From: Clusia tigrina
Lineage: Eukaryota; Arthropoda; Insecta; Diptera; Clusiidae
NCBI GenBank assembly: GCA_920105625.2
Contig: OV050030.1
Span: 352,656,425 to 352,720,424 of the forward strand
Direction of reading: 5' to 3'
DNA: 64,000 nucleotides
Part shown: positions 1 to 10,723 of the stretch, one piece after another
Layout of the letters: each line of letters begins with the position of its first letter
How positions within the stretch are numbered: the first letter of the stretch is position 1
The notes under the pieces: generated by a model
What the model was told of the DNA's origin: nothing
Seen by the model: the letters and a program-made list of their open reading frames with translations, nothing else
Database searches by the model: none
Translations under genes and position numbers: made by a program

Positions 1-544
1 AATTTTACCCCCTAAATGTGGAACAATCCAAACAATGTATAGCCTATGTTATCCGAGGGGTTTTTCTGAAGACTCTCTGAAAATTTCATCAAAATCGGTC
101 CAGCCGTTTTCGAGTGCATGCATTGCTTACATGCATACATACATACATAGGGAGGGAAAGTTTTTATCCCATTTGCCAATTTCACCCCCTACAAGTAAAA
201 AATCCAAACAATGTGTAGCGTATGTTACTCGCGAGTTTATTCTGAAAATTGCCTGAAAATTTCATCAAAATCGGTTCAGCCGTTTTCGAGTACATACGTT
301 GCATACAAACATACATACATACATGCAAACTTTTATATGGACAAAATCACGTGTTGACATAAAAGGTCATAACTCACGAACGCGTCGACCGATTTCGTGC
401 AAACTTATCTATAAACCATCTACACGACCATACGAACAAACCACAAAAAGGTTCATTGAATTCGGTTTGACGGTTCATGAGTTATAAAGTCACAACGCAC
501 TTGCACCAATTTTTTATATATATAGATAGAAGATAGATTAGGTA
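1..544 (+). repeat. Left-edge monomer U1, 5' end cut by the window
   Basis: This copy lacks only about 24 bases, the GGGGG box and the following T-rich stretch, because the window begins at AATTTTACCCCC. It carries the CTACAAGTAAA variant in module B and the AAAAAGGTTCATTG variant in module C, both markers of the left-hand subfamily also found in U5 and U12. The array therefore continues to the left of the window. Confidence 0.95.
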
Positions 545-3378
545 GGGGGAGTTTTTATCCCTTTTTGAAAATTTTACCCCCTAAATGTGGAACAATCCAA
601 ACAATGTATAGCCTATGTTATCCGAGGGGTTTTTCTGAAGACTCTCTGAAAATTTCATCAAAATCGGTCCAGCCGTTTTCGAGTGCATGCATTGCTTACA
701 TGCATACATACATACATAGGGAGGGAAAGTTTTTATCCCATTTGCCAATTTCACCCCCTACATGTAAAAAATCCAAACAATGTGTAGCGTATGTTACTCG
801 CGAGTTTATTCTGAAAATTGCCTGAAAATTTCATCAAAATCGGTTCAGCCGTTTTCGAGTACATACGTTGCATACAAACATACATACATACATGCAAACT
901 TTTATATGGACAAAATCACTTGTTGACATAAAAGGTCATAACTCACGAACGCGTCGACCGATTTCGTGCAAACTTATCTATAAACCATCTACACGACCAT
1001 ACGAACTAACCACAAAAAGGTTCATTGAATTCGGTTTGACGGTTCATGAGTTATAAAGTCACAACGCACTTGCACCAATTTTTTATATATATAGATAGAA
1101 GATAGATTAGGTAGGGGGAGTTTTTATCCCTTTTGTCAATTTTACCCCCTAAATGTGGAACAATCCAAACAATGTATAGCCTATGTTATCCGAGGGGTTT
1201 TTCTGAAGACTCTCTGAAAATTTCATCAAAATCGGTCCAGCCGTTTTCGAGTGCATGCATTGCTTACATGCATACATACATACATAGGGAGGGAAAGTTT
1301 TTATCCCATTTGCCAATTTCACCCCCTACATGTAAAAAATCCAAACAATGTGTAGCGTATGTTACTCGCGAGTTTATTCTGAAAATTGCCTGAAAATTTC
1401 ATCAAAATCGGTTCAGCCGTTTTCGAGTACATACGTTGCATACAAACATACATACATACATGCAAACTTTTATATGGACAAAATCACGTGTTGACATAAA
1501 AGGTCATAACTCACGAACACGTCGACCGATTTCGTGCAAACTTATCTATAAACCATCTACACGACCATACGAACAAACCACAAAAAGTTTCATTGAATTC
1601 GGTTTGACGGTTCATGAGTTATAAAGTCACAACGCACTTGCACTAATTTTTTATATATATAGATAGAAGATAGATTAGGTAGGGGGAGTTTTTATCCCTT
1701 TTGTCAATTTTACCCCCTAAATGTGGAACAATCCAAACAATGTATAGCCTATGTTATCCGAGGGGTTTTTCTGAAGACTCTCTGAAAATTTCATCAAAAT
1801 CGGTCCAGCCGTTTTCGAGTGCATGCATTGCTTACATGCATACATACATACATAGGGAGGGAAAGTTTTTATCCCATTTGCCAATTTCACCCCCTACATG
1901 TAAAAAATCCAAATAATGTGTAGCGTATGTTACTCGCGAGTTTATTCTGAAAATTGCCTGAAAATTTCATCAAAATCGGTTCAGCCGTTTTCGAGTACAT
2001 ACGTTGCATACAAACATACATACATACATGCAAACTTTTATATGGACAAAATCACGTGTTGACATAAAAGGTCATAACTCACGAACGCGTCGACCGATTT
2101 CGTGCAAACTTATCTATAAACCATCTACACGACCATACGAACAAACCACAAAAAGTTTCATTGAATTCGGTTTGACGGTTCATGAGTTATAAAGTCACAA
2201 CGCACTTGCACCAATTTTTTATATATATAGATAGAAGATAGATTAGGTAGGGGGAGTTTTTATCCCTTTTGTCAATTTTACCCCCTAAATGTGGAACAAT
2301 CCAAACAATGTATAGCCTATGTTATCCGAGGGGTTTTTCTGAAGACTCTCTGAAAATTTCATCAAAATCGGTCCAGCCGTTTTCGAGTGCATGCATTGCT
2401 TACATGCATACATACATACATAGGGAGGGAAAGTTTTTATCCCATTTGCCAATTTCACCCCCTACAAGTAAAAAATCCAAACAATGTGTAGCGTATGTTA
2501 CTCGCGAGTTTATTCTGAAAATTGCCCGAAAATTTCATCAAAATCGGTTCAGCCGTTTTCGAGTACATACGTTGCATACAAACATACATACATACATGCA
2601 AACTTTTATATGGACAAAATCACGTGTTGACATAAAAGGTCATAACTCACGAACGCGTCGACCGATTTCGTGCAAACTTATCTATAAACCATCTACACGA
2701 CCATACGAACAAACCACAAAAAGGTTCATTGAATTCGGTTTGACGGTTCATGAGTTATAAAGTCACAACGCACTTGCACCAATTTTTTATATATATAGAT
2801 AGATTAGGTAGGGGGAGTTTTTATCCCTTTTGTCAATTTTACCCCCTAAATGTGGAACAATCCAAACAATGTATAGCCTATGTTATCCGAGGGGTTTTTC
2901 TGAAGACTCTCTGAAAATTTCATCAAAATCGGTCCAGCCGTTTTCGAGTGCATGCATTGCTTACATGCATACATACATACATAGGGAGGGAAAGTTTTTA
3001 TCCCATTTGCCAATTTCACCACCTACATGTAAAAAATCCAAACAATGTGTTGCGTATGTTACTCGCGAGTTTATCCTGAAAATTGCCTGAAAATTTCATC
3101 AAAATCGGTTCAGCCGTTTTCGAGTACATACGTTGCATACAAACATACATACATACATGCAAACTTTTATATGGACAAAATCACGTGTTGACATAAAAGG
3201 TCATAACTCACGAACGCGTCGACCGATTTCGTGCAAACTTATCTATAAACCATCTACACGACCATACGAACAAACCACAAAAAGTTTCATTGAATTCGGT
3301 TTGACGGTTCATGAGTTATAAAGTCACAACGCACTTGCACCAATTTTTTATATATATAGATAGAAGATAGATTAGGTA
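545..3378 (+). repeat. Five-monomer higher-order block (U2-U6)
   Basis: The order of variant monomers is: altered start with CACTTG (U2); GCACTAATT (U3); CAAATAATG (U4); CTACAAG with the 7-bp-deleted 561-bp monomer (U5); then U6. The same order, expanded, recurs in the next block. U5 and U12 also share a T-to-C change in TTGCCCGAAAATTTC (near 2526 and 6496). U6 has private changes (CACCACCTA, GTGTTGCG, TTATCCTG). Confidence 0.8.
2250..2810 (+). repeat. Short 561-bp monomer U5
   Basis: Seven bases are missing from the GATA tail near 2798-2804, where ATAGATAGATTAGG replaces the consensus with its extra AAGATAG. This is a typical slippage-type loss. The same monomer has TGCCCGAAA instead of TGCCTGAAA, which removes an in-frame TGA and creates a meaningless 163-codon reading frame. 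Confidence 0.88.
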
Positions 3379-3947
3379 GGGGGAGTTTTTATCCCTTTTT
3401 GAAAATTTTACCCCCTAAATGTGGAACAATCCAAACAATGTATAGCCTATGTTATCCGAGGGGTTTTTCTGAAGACTCTCTGAAAATTTCATCAAAATCG
3501 GTCCAGCCGTTTTCGAGTGCATGCATTGCTTACATGCATACATACATACATAGGGAGGGAAAGTTTTTATCCCATTTGCCAATTTCACCCCCTACATGTA
3601 AAAAATCCAAACAATGTGTAGCGTATGTTACTCGCGAGTTTATTCTGAAAATTGCCTGAAAATTTCATCAAAATCGGTTCAGCCGTTTTCGAGTACATAC
3701 GTTGCATACAAACATACATACATACATGCAAACTTTTATATGGACAAAATCACTTGTTGACATAAAAGGTCATAACTCACGAACGCGTCGACCGATTTCG
3801 TGCAAACTTATCTATAAACCATCTACACGACCATACGAACAAACCACAAAAAGGTTCATTGAATTCGGTTTGACGGTTCATGAGTTATAAAGTCACAACG
3901 CACTTGCACCAATTTTTTATATATATAGATAGAAGATAGATTAGGTA

Positions 3948-5083
3948 GGGGGAGTTTTTATCCCTTTTGTCAATTTTACCCCCTAAATGTGGAACAATCC
4001 AAACAATGTATAGCCTATGTTATCCGAGGGGTTTTTCTGAAGACTCTCTGAAAATTTCATCAAAATCGGTCCAGCCGTTTTCGAGTGCATGCATTGCTTA
4101 CATGCATACATACATACATAGGGAGGGAAAGTTTTTATCCCATTTGCCAATTTCACCCCCTACATGTAAAAAATCCAAACAATGTGTAGCGTATGTTACT
4201 CGCGAGTTTATTCTGAAAATTGCCTGAAAATTTCATCAAAATCGGTTCAGCCGTTTTCGAGTACATACGTTGCATACAAACATACATACATACATGCAAA
4301 CTTTTATATGGACAAAATCACGTGTTGACATAAAAGGTCATAACTCACGAACGCGTCGACCGATTTCGTGCAAACTTATCTATAAACCATCTACACGACC
4401 ATACGAACAAACCACAAAAAGTTTCATTGAATTCGGTTTGACGGTTCATGAGTTATAAAGTCACAACGCACTTGCACTAATTTTTTATATATATAGATAG
4501 AAGATAGATTAGGTAGGGGGAGTTTTTATCCCTTTTGTCAATTTTACCCCCTAAATGTGGAACAATCCAAACAATGTATAGCCTATGTTATCCGAGGGGT
4601 TTTTCTGAAGACTCTCTGAAAATTTCATCAAAATCGGTCCAGCCGTTTTCGAGTGCATGCATTGCTTACATGCATACATACATACATAGGGAGGGAAAGT
4701 TTTTATCCCATTTGCCAATTTCACCCCCTACATGTAAAAAATCCAAATAATGTGTAGCGTATGTTACTCGCGAGTTTATTCTGAAAATTGCCTGAAAATT
4801 TCATCAAAATCGGTTCAGCCGTTTTCGAGTACATACGTTGCATACAAACATACATACATACATGCAAACTTTTATATGGACAAAATCACGTGTTGACATA
4901 AAAGGTCATAACTCACGAACGCGTCGACCGATTTCGTGCAAACTTATCTATAAACCATCTACACGACCATACGAACAAACCACAAAAAGGTTCATTGAAT
5001 TCGGTTTGACGGTTCATGAGTTATAAAGTCACAACGCACTTGCACCAATTTTTTATATATATAGATAGAAGATAGATTAGGTA
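3948..5083 (+). repeat. Dimer copy (U8-U9) inside the seven-monomer block
   Basis: The first monomer carries GCACTAATT near 4477 and the second carries CAAATAATG near 4745. The same ordered pair is seen at U3-U4, U10-U11 and U17-U18. U9 differs from the other second members in carrying AAAAAGGTTCATTG in module C, which suggests exchange within module C. Confidence 0.72.
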
Positions 5084-6219
5084 GGGGGAGTTTTTATCCC
5101 TTTTGTCAATTTTACCCCCTAAATGTGGAACAATCCAAACAATGTATAGCCTATGTTATCCGAGGGGTTTTTCTGAAGACTCTCTGAAAATTTCATCAAA
5201 ATCGGTCCAGCCGTTTTCGAGTGCATGCATTGCTTACATGCATACATACATACATAGGGAGGGAAAGTTTTTATCCCATTTGCCAATTTCACCCCCTACA
5301 TGTAAAAAATCCAAACAATGTGTAGCGTATGTTACTCGCGAGTTTATTCTGAAAATTGCCTGAAAATTTCATCAAAATCGGTTCAGCCGTTTTCGAGTAC
5401 ATACGTTGCATACAAACATACATACATACATGCAAACTTTTATATGGACAAAATCACGTGTTGACATAAAAGGTCATAACTCACGAACGCGTCGACCGAT
5501 TTCGTGCAAACTTATCTATAAACCATCTACACGACCATACGAACAAACCACAAAAAGTTTCATTGAATTCGGTTTGACGGTTCATGAGTTATAAAGTCAC
5601 AACGCACTTGCACTAATTTTTTATATATATAGATAGAAGATAGATTAGGTAGGGGGAGTTTTTATCCCTTTTGTCAATTTTACCCCCTAAATGTGGAACA
5701 ATCCAAACAATGTATAGCCTATGTTATCCGAGGGGTTTTTCTGAAGACTCTCTGAAAATTTCATCAAAATCGGTCCAGCCGTTTTCGAGTGCATGCATTG
5801 CTTACATGCATACATACATACATAGGGAGGGAAAGTTTTTATCCCATTTGCCAATTTCACCCCCTACATGTAAAAAATCCAAATAATGTGTAGCGTATGT
5901 TACTCGCGAGTTTATTCTGAAAATTGCCTGAAAATTTCATCAAAATCGGTTCAGCCGTTTTCGAGTACATACGTTGCATACAAACATACATACATACATG
6001 CAAACTTTTATATGGACAAAATCACGTGTTGACATAAAAGGTCATAACTCACGAACGCGTCGACCGATTTCGAGCAAACTTATCTATAAACCATCTACAC
6101 GACCATACGAACAAACCACAAAAAGTTTCATTGAATTCGGTTTGACGGTTCATGAGTTATAAAGTCACAACGCACTTGCACCAATTTTTTATATATATAG
6201 ATAGAAGATAGATTAGGTA
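5084..6219 (+). repeat. Dimer copy (U10-U11) inside the seven-monomer block
   Basis: This is the adjacent second copy of the U8-U9 pair, with GCACTAATT near 5611 and CAAATAATG near 5881. U11 has a private TTTCGAGCAA change near 6072 in place of TTTCGTGCAA. Confidence 0.72.
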
Positions 6220-6780
6220 GGGGGAGTTTTTATCCCTTTTGTCAATTTTACCCCCTAAATGTGGAACAATCCAAACAATGTATAGCCTATGTTATCCGAG
6301 GGGTTTTTCTGAAGACTCTCTGAAAATTTCATCAAAATCGGTCCAGCCGTTTTCGAGTGCATGCATTGCTTACATGCATACATACATACATAGGGAGGGA
6401 AAGTTTTTATCCCATTTGCCAATTTCACCCCCTACAAGTAAAAAATCCAAACAATGTGTAGCGTATGTTACTCGCGAGTTTATTCTGAAAATTGCCCGAA
6501 AATTTCATCAAAATCGGTTCAGCCGTTTTCGAGTACATACGTTGCATACAAACATACATACATACATGCAAACTTTTATATGGACAAAATCACGTGTTGA
6601 CATAAAAGGTCATAACTCACGAACGCGTCGACCGATTTCGTGCAAACTTATCTATAAACCATCTACACGACCATACGAACAAACCACAAAAAGGTTCATT
6701 GAATTCGGTTTGACGGTTCATGAGTTATAAAGTCACAACGCACTTGCACCAATTTTTTATATATATAGATAGATTAGGTA
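6220..6780 (+). repeat. Short 561-bp monomer U12, sister of U5
   Basis: It carries the same 7-bp tail deletion (near 6768-6774), the same CTACAAG variant, the same TGCCCGAAA change and the same GGTTCATTG variant as U5. Four shared changes make independent origin very unlikely; the two are copies of one ancestral monomer separated by block duplication. Confidence 0.88.
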
Positions 6781-9700
6781 GGGGGAGTTTTTATCCCTTT
6801 TGTCAATTTTACCCCCTAAATGTGGAACAATCCAAACAATGTATAGCCTATGTTATCCGAGGGGTTTTTCTGAAGACTCTCTGAAAATTTCATCAAAATC
6901 GGTCCAGCCGTTTTCGAGTGCATGCATTGCTTACATGCATACATACATACATAGGGAGGGAAAGTTTTTATCCCATTTGCCAATTTCACCCCCTACAAGT
7001 AAAAAATCCAAACAATGTGTAGCGTATGTTACTCGCGAGTTTATTCTGAAAATTGCCTGAAAATTTCATCAAAATCGGTTCAGCCGTTTTCGAGTACATA
7101 CGTTGCATACAAACATACATACATACATGCAAACTTTTATATGGACAAAATCACGTGTTGACATAAAAGGTCATAACTCACGAACGCGTCGACCGATTTC
7201 GTGCAAACTTATCTATAAACCATCTACACGACCATACGAACAAACCACAAAAAGTTTCATTGAATTCGGTTTGACGGTTCATGAGTTATAAAGTCACAAC
7301 GCACTTGCACCAATTTTTTATATATATAGATAGAAGATAGATTAGGTAGGGGGAGTTTTTATCCCTTTTTGAAAATTTTACCCCCTAAATGTGGAACAAT
7401 CCAAACAATGTATAGCCTATGTTATCCGAGGGGTTTTTCTGAAGACTCTCTGAAAATTTCATCAAAATCGGTCCAGCCGTTTTCGAGTGCATGCATTGCT
7501 TACATGCATACATACATACATAGGGAGGGAAAGTTTTTATCCCATTTGCCAATTTCACCCCCTACATGTAAAAAATCCAAACAATGTGTAGCGTATGTTA
7601 CTCGCGAGTTTATTCTGAAAATTGCCTGAAAATTTCATCAAAATCGGTTCAGCCGTTTTCGAGTACATACGTTGCATACAAACATACATACATACATGCA
7701 AACTTTTATATGGACAAAATCACTTGTTGACATAAAAGGTCATAACTCACGAACGCGTCGACCGATTTCGTGCAAACTTATCTATAAACCATCTACACGA
7801 CCATACGAACAAACCACAAAAAGGTTCATTGAATTCGGTTTGACGGTTCATGAGTTATAAAGTCACAACGCACTTGCACCAATTTTTTATATATATAGAT
7901 AGAAGATAGATTAGGTAGGGGGAGTTTTTATCCCTTTTGTCAATTTTACCCCCTAAATGTGGAACAATCCAAACAATGTATAGCCTATGTTATCCGAGGG
8001 GTTTTTCTGAAGACTCTCTGAAAATTTCATCAAAATCGGTCCAGCCGTTTTCGAGTGCATGCATTGCTTACATGCATACATACATACATAGGGAGGGAAA
8101 GTTTTTATCCCATTTGCCAATTTCACCCCCTACATGTAAAAAATCCAAACAATGTGTAGCGTATGTTACTCGCGAGTTTATTCTGAAAATTGCCTGAAAA
8201 TTTCATCAAAATCGGTTCAGCCGTTTTCGAGTACATACGTTGCATACAAACATACATACATACATGCAAACTTTTATATGGACAAAATCACGTGTTGACA
8301 TAAAAGGTCATAACTCACGAACGCGTCGACCGATTTCGTGCAAACTTATCTATAAACCATCTACACGACCATACGAACAAACCACAAAAAGTTTCATTGA
8401 ATTCGGTTTGACGGTTCATGAGTTATAAAGTCACAACGCACTTGCACCAATTTTTTATATATATAGATAGAAGATAGATTAGGTAGGGGGAGTTTTTATC
8501 CCTTTTTGAAAATTTTACCCCCTAAATGTGGAACAATCCAAACAATGTATAGCCTATGTTATCCGAGGGGTTTTTCTGAAGACTCTCTGAAAATTTCATC
8601 AAAATCGGTCCAGCCGTTTTCGAGTGCATGCATTGCTTACATGCATACATACATACATAGGGAGGGAAAGTTTTTATCCCATTTGCCAATTTCACCCCCT
8701 ACATGTAAAAAATCCAAACAATGTGTAGCGTATGTTACTCGCGAGTTTATTCTGAAAATTGCCTGAAAATTTCATCAAAATCGGTTCAGCCGTTTTCGAG
8801 TACATACGTTGCATACAAACATACATACATACATGCAAACTTTTATATGGACAAAATCACTTGTTGACATAAAAGGTCATAACTCACGAACGCGTCGACC
8901 GATTTCGTGCAAACTTATCTATAAACCATCTACACGACCATACGAACAAACCACCAAAAGGTTCATTGAATTCGGTTTGACGGTTCATGAGTTATAAAGT
9001 CACAACGCACTTGCACCAATTTTTTATATATATAGATAGAAGATAGATTAGGTAGGGGGAGTTTTTATCCCTTTTGTCAATTTTACCCCCTAAATGTGGA
9101 ACAATCCAAACAATGTATAGCCTATGTTATCCGAGGGGTTTTTCTGAAGACTCTCTGAAAATTTCATCAAAATCGGTCCAGCCGTTTTCGAGTGCATGCA
9201 TTGCTTACATGCATACATACATACATAGGGAGGGAAAGTTTTTATCCCATTTGCCAATTTTACCCCCTACATGTAAAAAATCCAAACAATGTGTAGCGTA
9301 TGTTACTCGCGAGTTTATTCTGAAAATTGCCTGAAAATTTCATCAAAATCGGTTCAGCCGTTTTCGAGTACATACGTTGCATACAAACATACATACATAC
9401 ATGCAAACTTTTATATGGACAAAATCACGTGTTGACATAAAAGGTCATAACTCACGAACGCGTCGACCGATTTCGTGCAAACTTATCTATAAACCATCTA
9501 CACGACCATACGAACAAACCACAAAAAGTTTCATTGAATTCGGTTTGACGGTTCATGAGTTATAAAGTCACAACGCACTTGCACTAATTTTTTATATATA
9601 TAGATAGAAGATAGATTAGGTAGGGGGAGTTTTTATCCCTTTTGTCAATTTTACCCCCTAAATGTGGAACAATCCAAACAATGTATAGCCTATGTTATCC

Positions 9701-10188
9701 GAGGGGTTTTTCTGAAGACTCTCTGAAAATTTCATCAAAATCGGTCCAGCCGTTTTCGAGTGCATGCATTGCTTACATGCATACATACATACATAGGGAG
9801 GGAAAGTTTTTATCCCATTTGCCAATTTCACCCCCTACATGTAAAAAATCCAAATAATGTGTAGCGTATGTTACTCGCGAGTTTGTTCTGAAAATTGCCT
9901 GAAAATTTCATCAAAATCGGTTCAGCCGTTTTCGAGTACATACGTTGCATACAAACATACATACATACATGCAAACTTTTATATGGACAAAATCACGTGT
10001 TGACATAAAAGGTCATAACTCACGAACGCGTCGACCGATTTCGTGCAAACTTATCTATAAACCATCTACACGACCATACGAACAAACCACAAAAAGTTTC
10101 ATTGAATTCGGTTTGACGGTTCATGAGTTATAAAGTCACAACGCACTTGCACCAATTTTTTATATATATAGATAGAAGATAGATTAGG

Positions 10189-10228
10189 TAGGGGGAGTTT
10201 TTATCCCTTTTGTCAATTTTACCCCCTA
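10189..10228. other. G-box/C-box inverted repeat at the start of module A
   Basis: TAGGGGG at 10189-10195 is the exact reverse complement of CCCCCTA at 10222-10228, with a T-rich loop of 26 bases. Module B has a weaker version, TAGGGAGGG followed by CCCCCTA. The structure recurs in nearly all monomers; U84 has CCCTCTA instead. It could form a small hairpin in single-stranded DNA or RNA. Function is unknown. Confidence 0.7.
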
Positions 10229-10307
10229 AATGTGGAACAATCCAAACAATGTATAGCCTATGTTATCCGAGGGGTTTTTCTGAAGACTCTCTGAAAATTT
10301 CATCAAA

Positions 10308-10329
10308 ATCGGTCCAGCCGTTTTCGAGT
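10308..10329 (+). repeat. Core motif copy 1 (module A, forward)
   Basis: This 22-base core reads ATCGGTCCAGCCG followed by TTTTCGAGT. It is one of four related copies in each monomer. The shared skeleton is ATCGGT, then CGTT a few bases on, then GAGT. It sits directly before the GCATGC/CATA tail of module A. Confidence 0.75.
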
Positions 10330-10346
10330 GCATGCATTGCTTACAT

Positions 10347-10361
10347 GCATACATACATACA
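10347..10361 (+). repeat. CATA tetranucleotide tract ending module A
   Basis: A short GCATACATACATACATA tract closes module A just before TAGGGAGGG. Its length is almost constant across the array. Rare single-base interruptions (ATACATGCATAGG in U51 and U57, ATGCATGC in U113) are shared by duplicated copies. Such tracts at module ends resemble the simple tails of non-LTR or other mobile elements. Confidence 0.8.
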
Positions 10362-10483
10362 TAGGGAGGGAAAGTTTTTATCCCATTTGCCAATTTCACC
10401 CCCTACATGTAAAAAATCCAAACAATGTGTAGCGTATGTTACTCGCGAGTTTATTCTGAAAATTGCCTGAAAATTTCATCAAA

Positions 10484-10505
10484 ATCGGTTCAGCCGTTTT
10501 CGAGT
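10484..10505 (+). repeat. Core motif copy 2 (module B, forward)
   Basis: This reads ATCGGTTCAGCCG followed by TTTTCGAGT and differs from copy 1 at one base. A subset of monomers (for example U21, U23, U25, U26, U28, U29, U32) has CAGCTG here instead of CAGCCG, which removes a CpG. Confidence 0.75.
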
Positions 10506-10522
10506 ACATACGTTGCATACAA

Positions 10523-10538
10523 ACATACATACATACAT
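10523..10538 (+). repeat. CATA tetranucleotide tract ending module B
   Basis: The tract ACATACATACATACAT closes module B. Variants are subfamily markers: AGCATACATACATACAGG in U61, U66, U72 and U83; an ACAGGCAAAC ending in many right-hand monomers; ACATGAAAAC in U31 and U33. Confidence 0.8.
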
Positions 10539-10561
10539 GCAAACTTTTATATGGACAAAAT

Positions 10562-10567
10562 CACGTG
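10562..10567. other. CACGTG palindrome (E-box/G-box sequence), once per monomer
   Basis: Nearly every monomer has TCACGTGTTGAC at this position. CACGTG is the canonical bHLH-binding E-box. In U2 (917-922), U7 (3751-3756), U14 (7721-7726) and U16 (8858-8863) it is changed to CACTTG, and these four monomers also share an altered module A start, so they are one subfamily. Nothing shows that the site is bound. Confidence 0.5.
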
Positions 10568-10585
10568 TTGACATAAAAGGTCATA

Positions 10586-10607
10586 ACTCACGAACGCGTC
10601 GACCGAT
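10586..10607 (-). repeat. Core motif copy 3 (module C left arm, inverted)
   Basis: Read on the minus strand this is ATCGGTCGACGCG followed by TTCGTGAGT, matching core copy 1 at about 16 of 22 positions. It overlaps the MluI and SalI sites and forms part of the left arm of the C palindrome. Confidence 0.65.
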
Positions 10608-10674
10608 TTCGTGCAAACTTATCTATAAACCATCTACACGACCATACGAACAAACCACAAAAAGTTTCATTGAA

Positions 10675-10696
10675 TTCGGTTTGACGGTTCATGAGT
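10675..10696 (+). repeat. Core motif copy 4 (module C right arm, forward)
   Basis: This reads TTCGGTTTGACGG followed by TTCATGAGT and matches copy 2 at about 14-15 of 22 positions. It is the partner arm of copy 3, so the C palindrome is in effect two core motifs facing each other. Confidence 0.62.
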
Positions 10697-10723
10697 TATA
10701 AAGTCACAACGCACTTGCACCAA

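Larger units (their letters stand above)
3379..7348 (+). repeat. Seven-monomer higher-order block (U7-U13)
   Basis: This block repeats the U2-U6 order but contains the GCACTAATT/CAAATAATG dimer twice (U8-U9 and U10-U11). It ends with the same 561-bp monomer (U12) and a follower (U13). It measures 3970 bp against 2834 bp for the five-monomer block. The difference of 1136 bp is exactly one two-monomer unit, as expected from gain or loss of a dimer by unequal exchange. Confidence 0.8.
1..10190 (+). repeat. Array region 1 (U1-U18): left subfamily with mixed higher-order pattern
   Basis: Monomer starts are 545, 1114, 1682, 2250, 2811, 3379, 3948, 4516, 5084, 5652, 6220, 6781, 7349, 7918, 8486, 9055 and 9623. 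Diagnostic variants concentrated here are: CCCTTTTTGAAAATTTTACC at the module A start (U2, U7, U14, U16); CACTTG replacing CACGTG (the same four); AAAAAGGTTCATTG or its variant CAAAAGGTTCATTG (U1, U2, U5, U7, U9, U12, U14, U16); GCACTAATT (U3, U8, U10, U17); CAAATAATG (U4, U9, U11, U18); CTACAAGTAAA (U1, U5, U12, U13). Their order is not random and defines repeated blocks annotated separately. Confidence 0.9.
10191..10361 (+). repeat. Module A of the monomer (sub-repeat 1)
   Basis: The module runs from GGGGGAGTTTTTATCCC through a CCCCCTA box, the ATCGGTCCAGCCG core and a final CATA tract. It aligns to module B over about 167 positions with about 26 differences, or about 84% identity by hand. 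The two are therefore an ancient internal duplication, much older than amplification of the whole monomer, since neighbouring whole monomers are far more alike. No protein or RNA function is apparent. Confidence 0.9.
10362..10538 (+). repeat. Module B of the monomer (sub-repeat 2)
   Basis: This is a diverged direct duplicate of module A. It begins TAGGGAGGGAAAG, shares GTTTTTATCCC, CCCCCTA, the long AAAATTTCATCAAAATCGG block and the GCCGTTTTCGAGT core, and ends in four CATA-type units. It differs from A most in the segment between AATGTGTAGC and TGAAAATTTC. Module B has acted as a sequence donor to module A in four monomers (see the converted tracts near 22.2, 22.8, 24.0 and 26.2 kb). Confidence 0.9.
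10582..10700. repeat. Imperfect fold-back palindrome in module C
   Basis: The left arm CATAACTCACGAAC at 10582-10595 and the right arm GTTCATGAGTTATA at 10687-10700 are complementary at 12 of 14 positions. Pairing continues inward through CGTC/GACG and, with a one-base gap, CCGATTTC/GAATTCGG, leaving a loop of roughly 60 bases. The two mismatches are C:A on the plus strand and would be G:U wobbles in a minus-strand transcript. The arms look like two opposed copies of one ancestral element end. No terminal duplication or coding capacity is visible. Confidence 0.75.

Noticed and set aside
2269..2760. 163-codon frame in U5 and its twin at 6239-6730
   Set aside because: It is produced by one T-to-C change that turns a TGA into CGA and joins two chance frames. 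It is present in two sister monomers only, with no recognisable domain and a non-ATG start.
10484..10505. Pol III B-box (GGTTCAGCC) pointing to a tRNA-derived SINE
   Set aside because: GGTTCAGCCG lacks the RA of the GGTTCRANNC consensus and no A-box is placed upstream at a suitable distance. The match is too weak to call.
10484..10700. CENP-B box (TTCG....A..CGGG)
   Set aside because: All TTCG occurrences in the monomer were checked; none has both the central A at the right spacing and the CGGG end.
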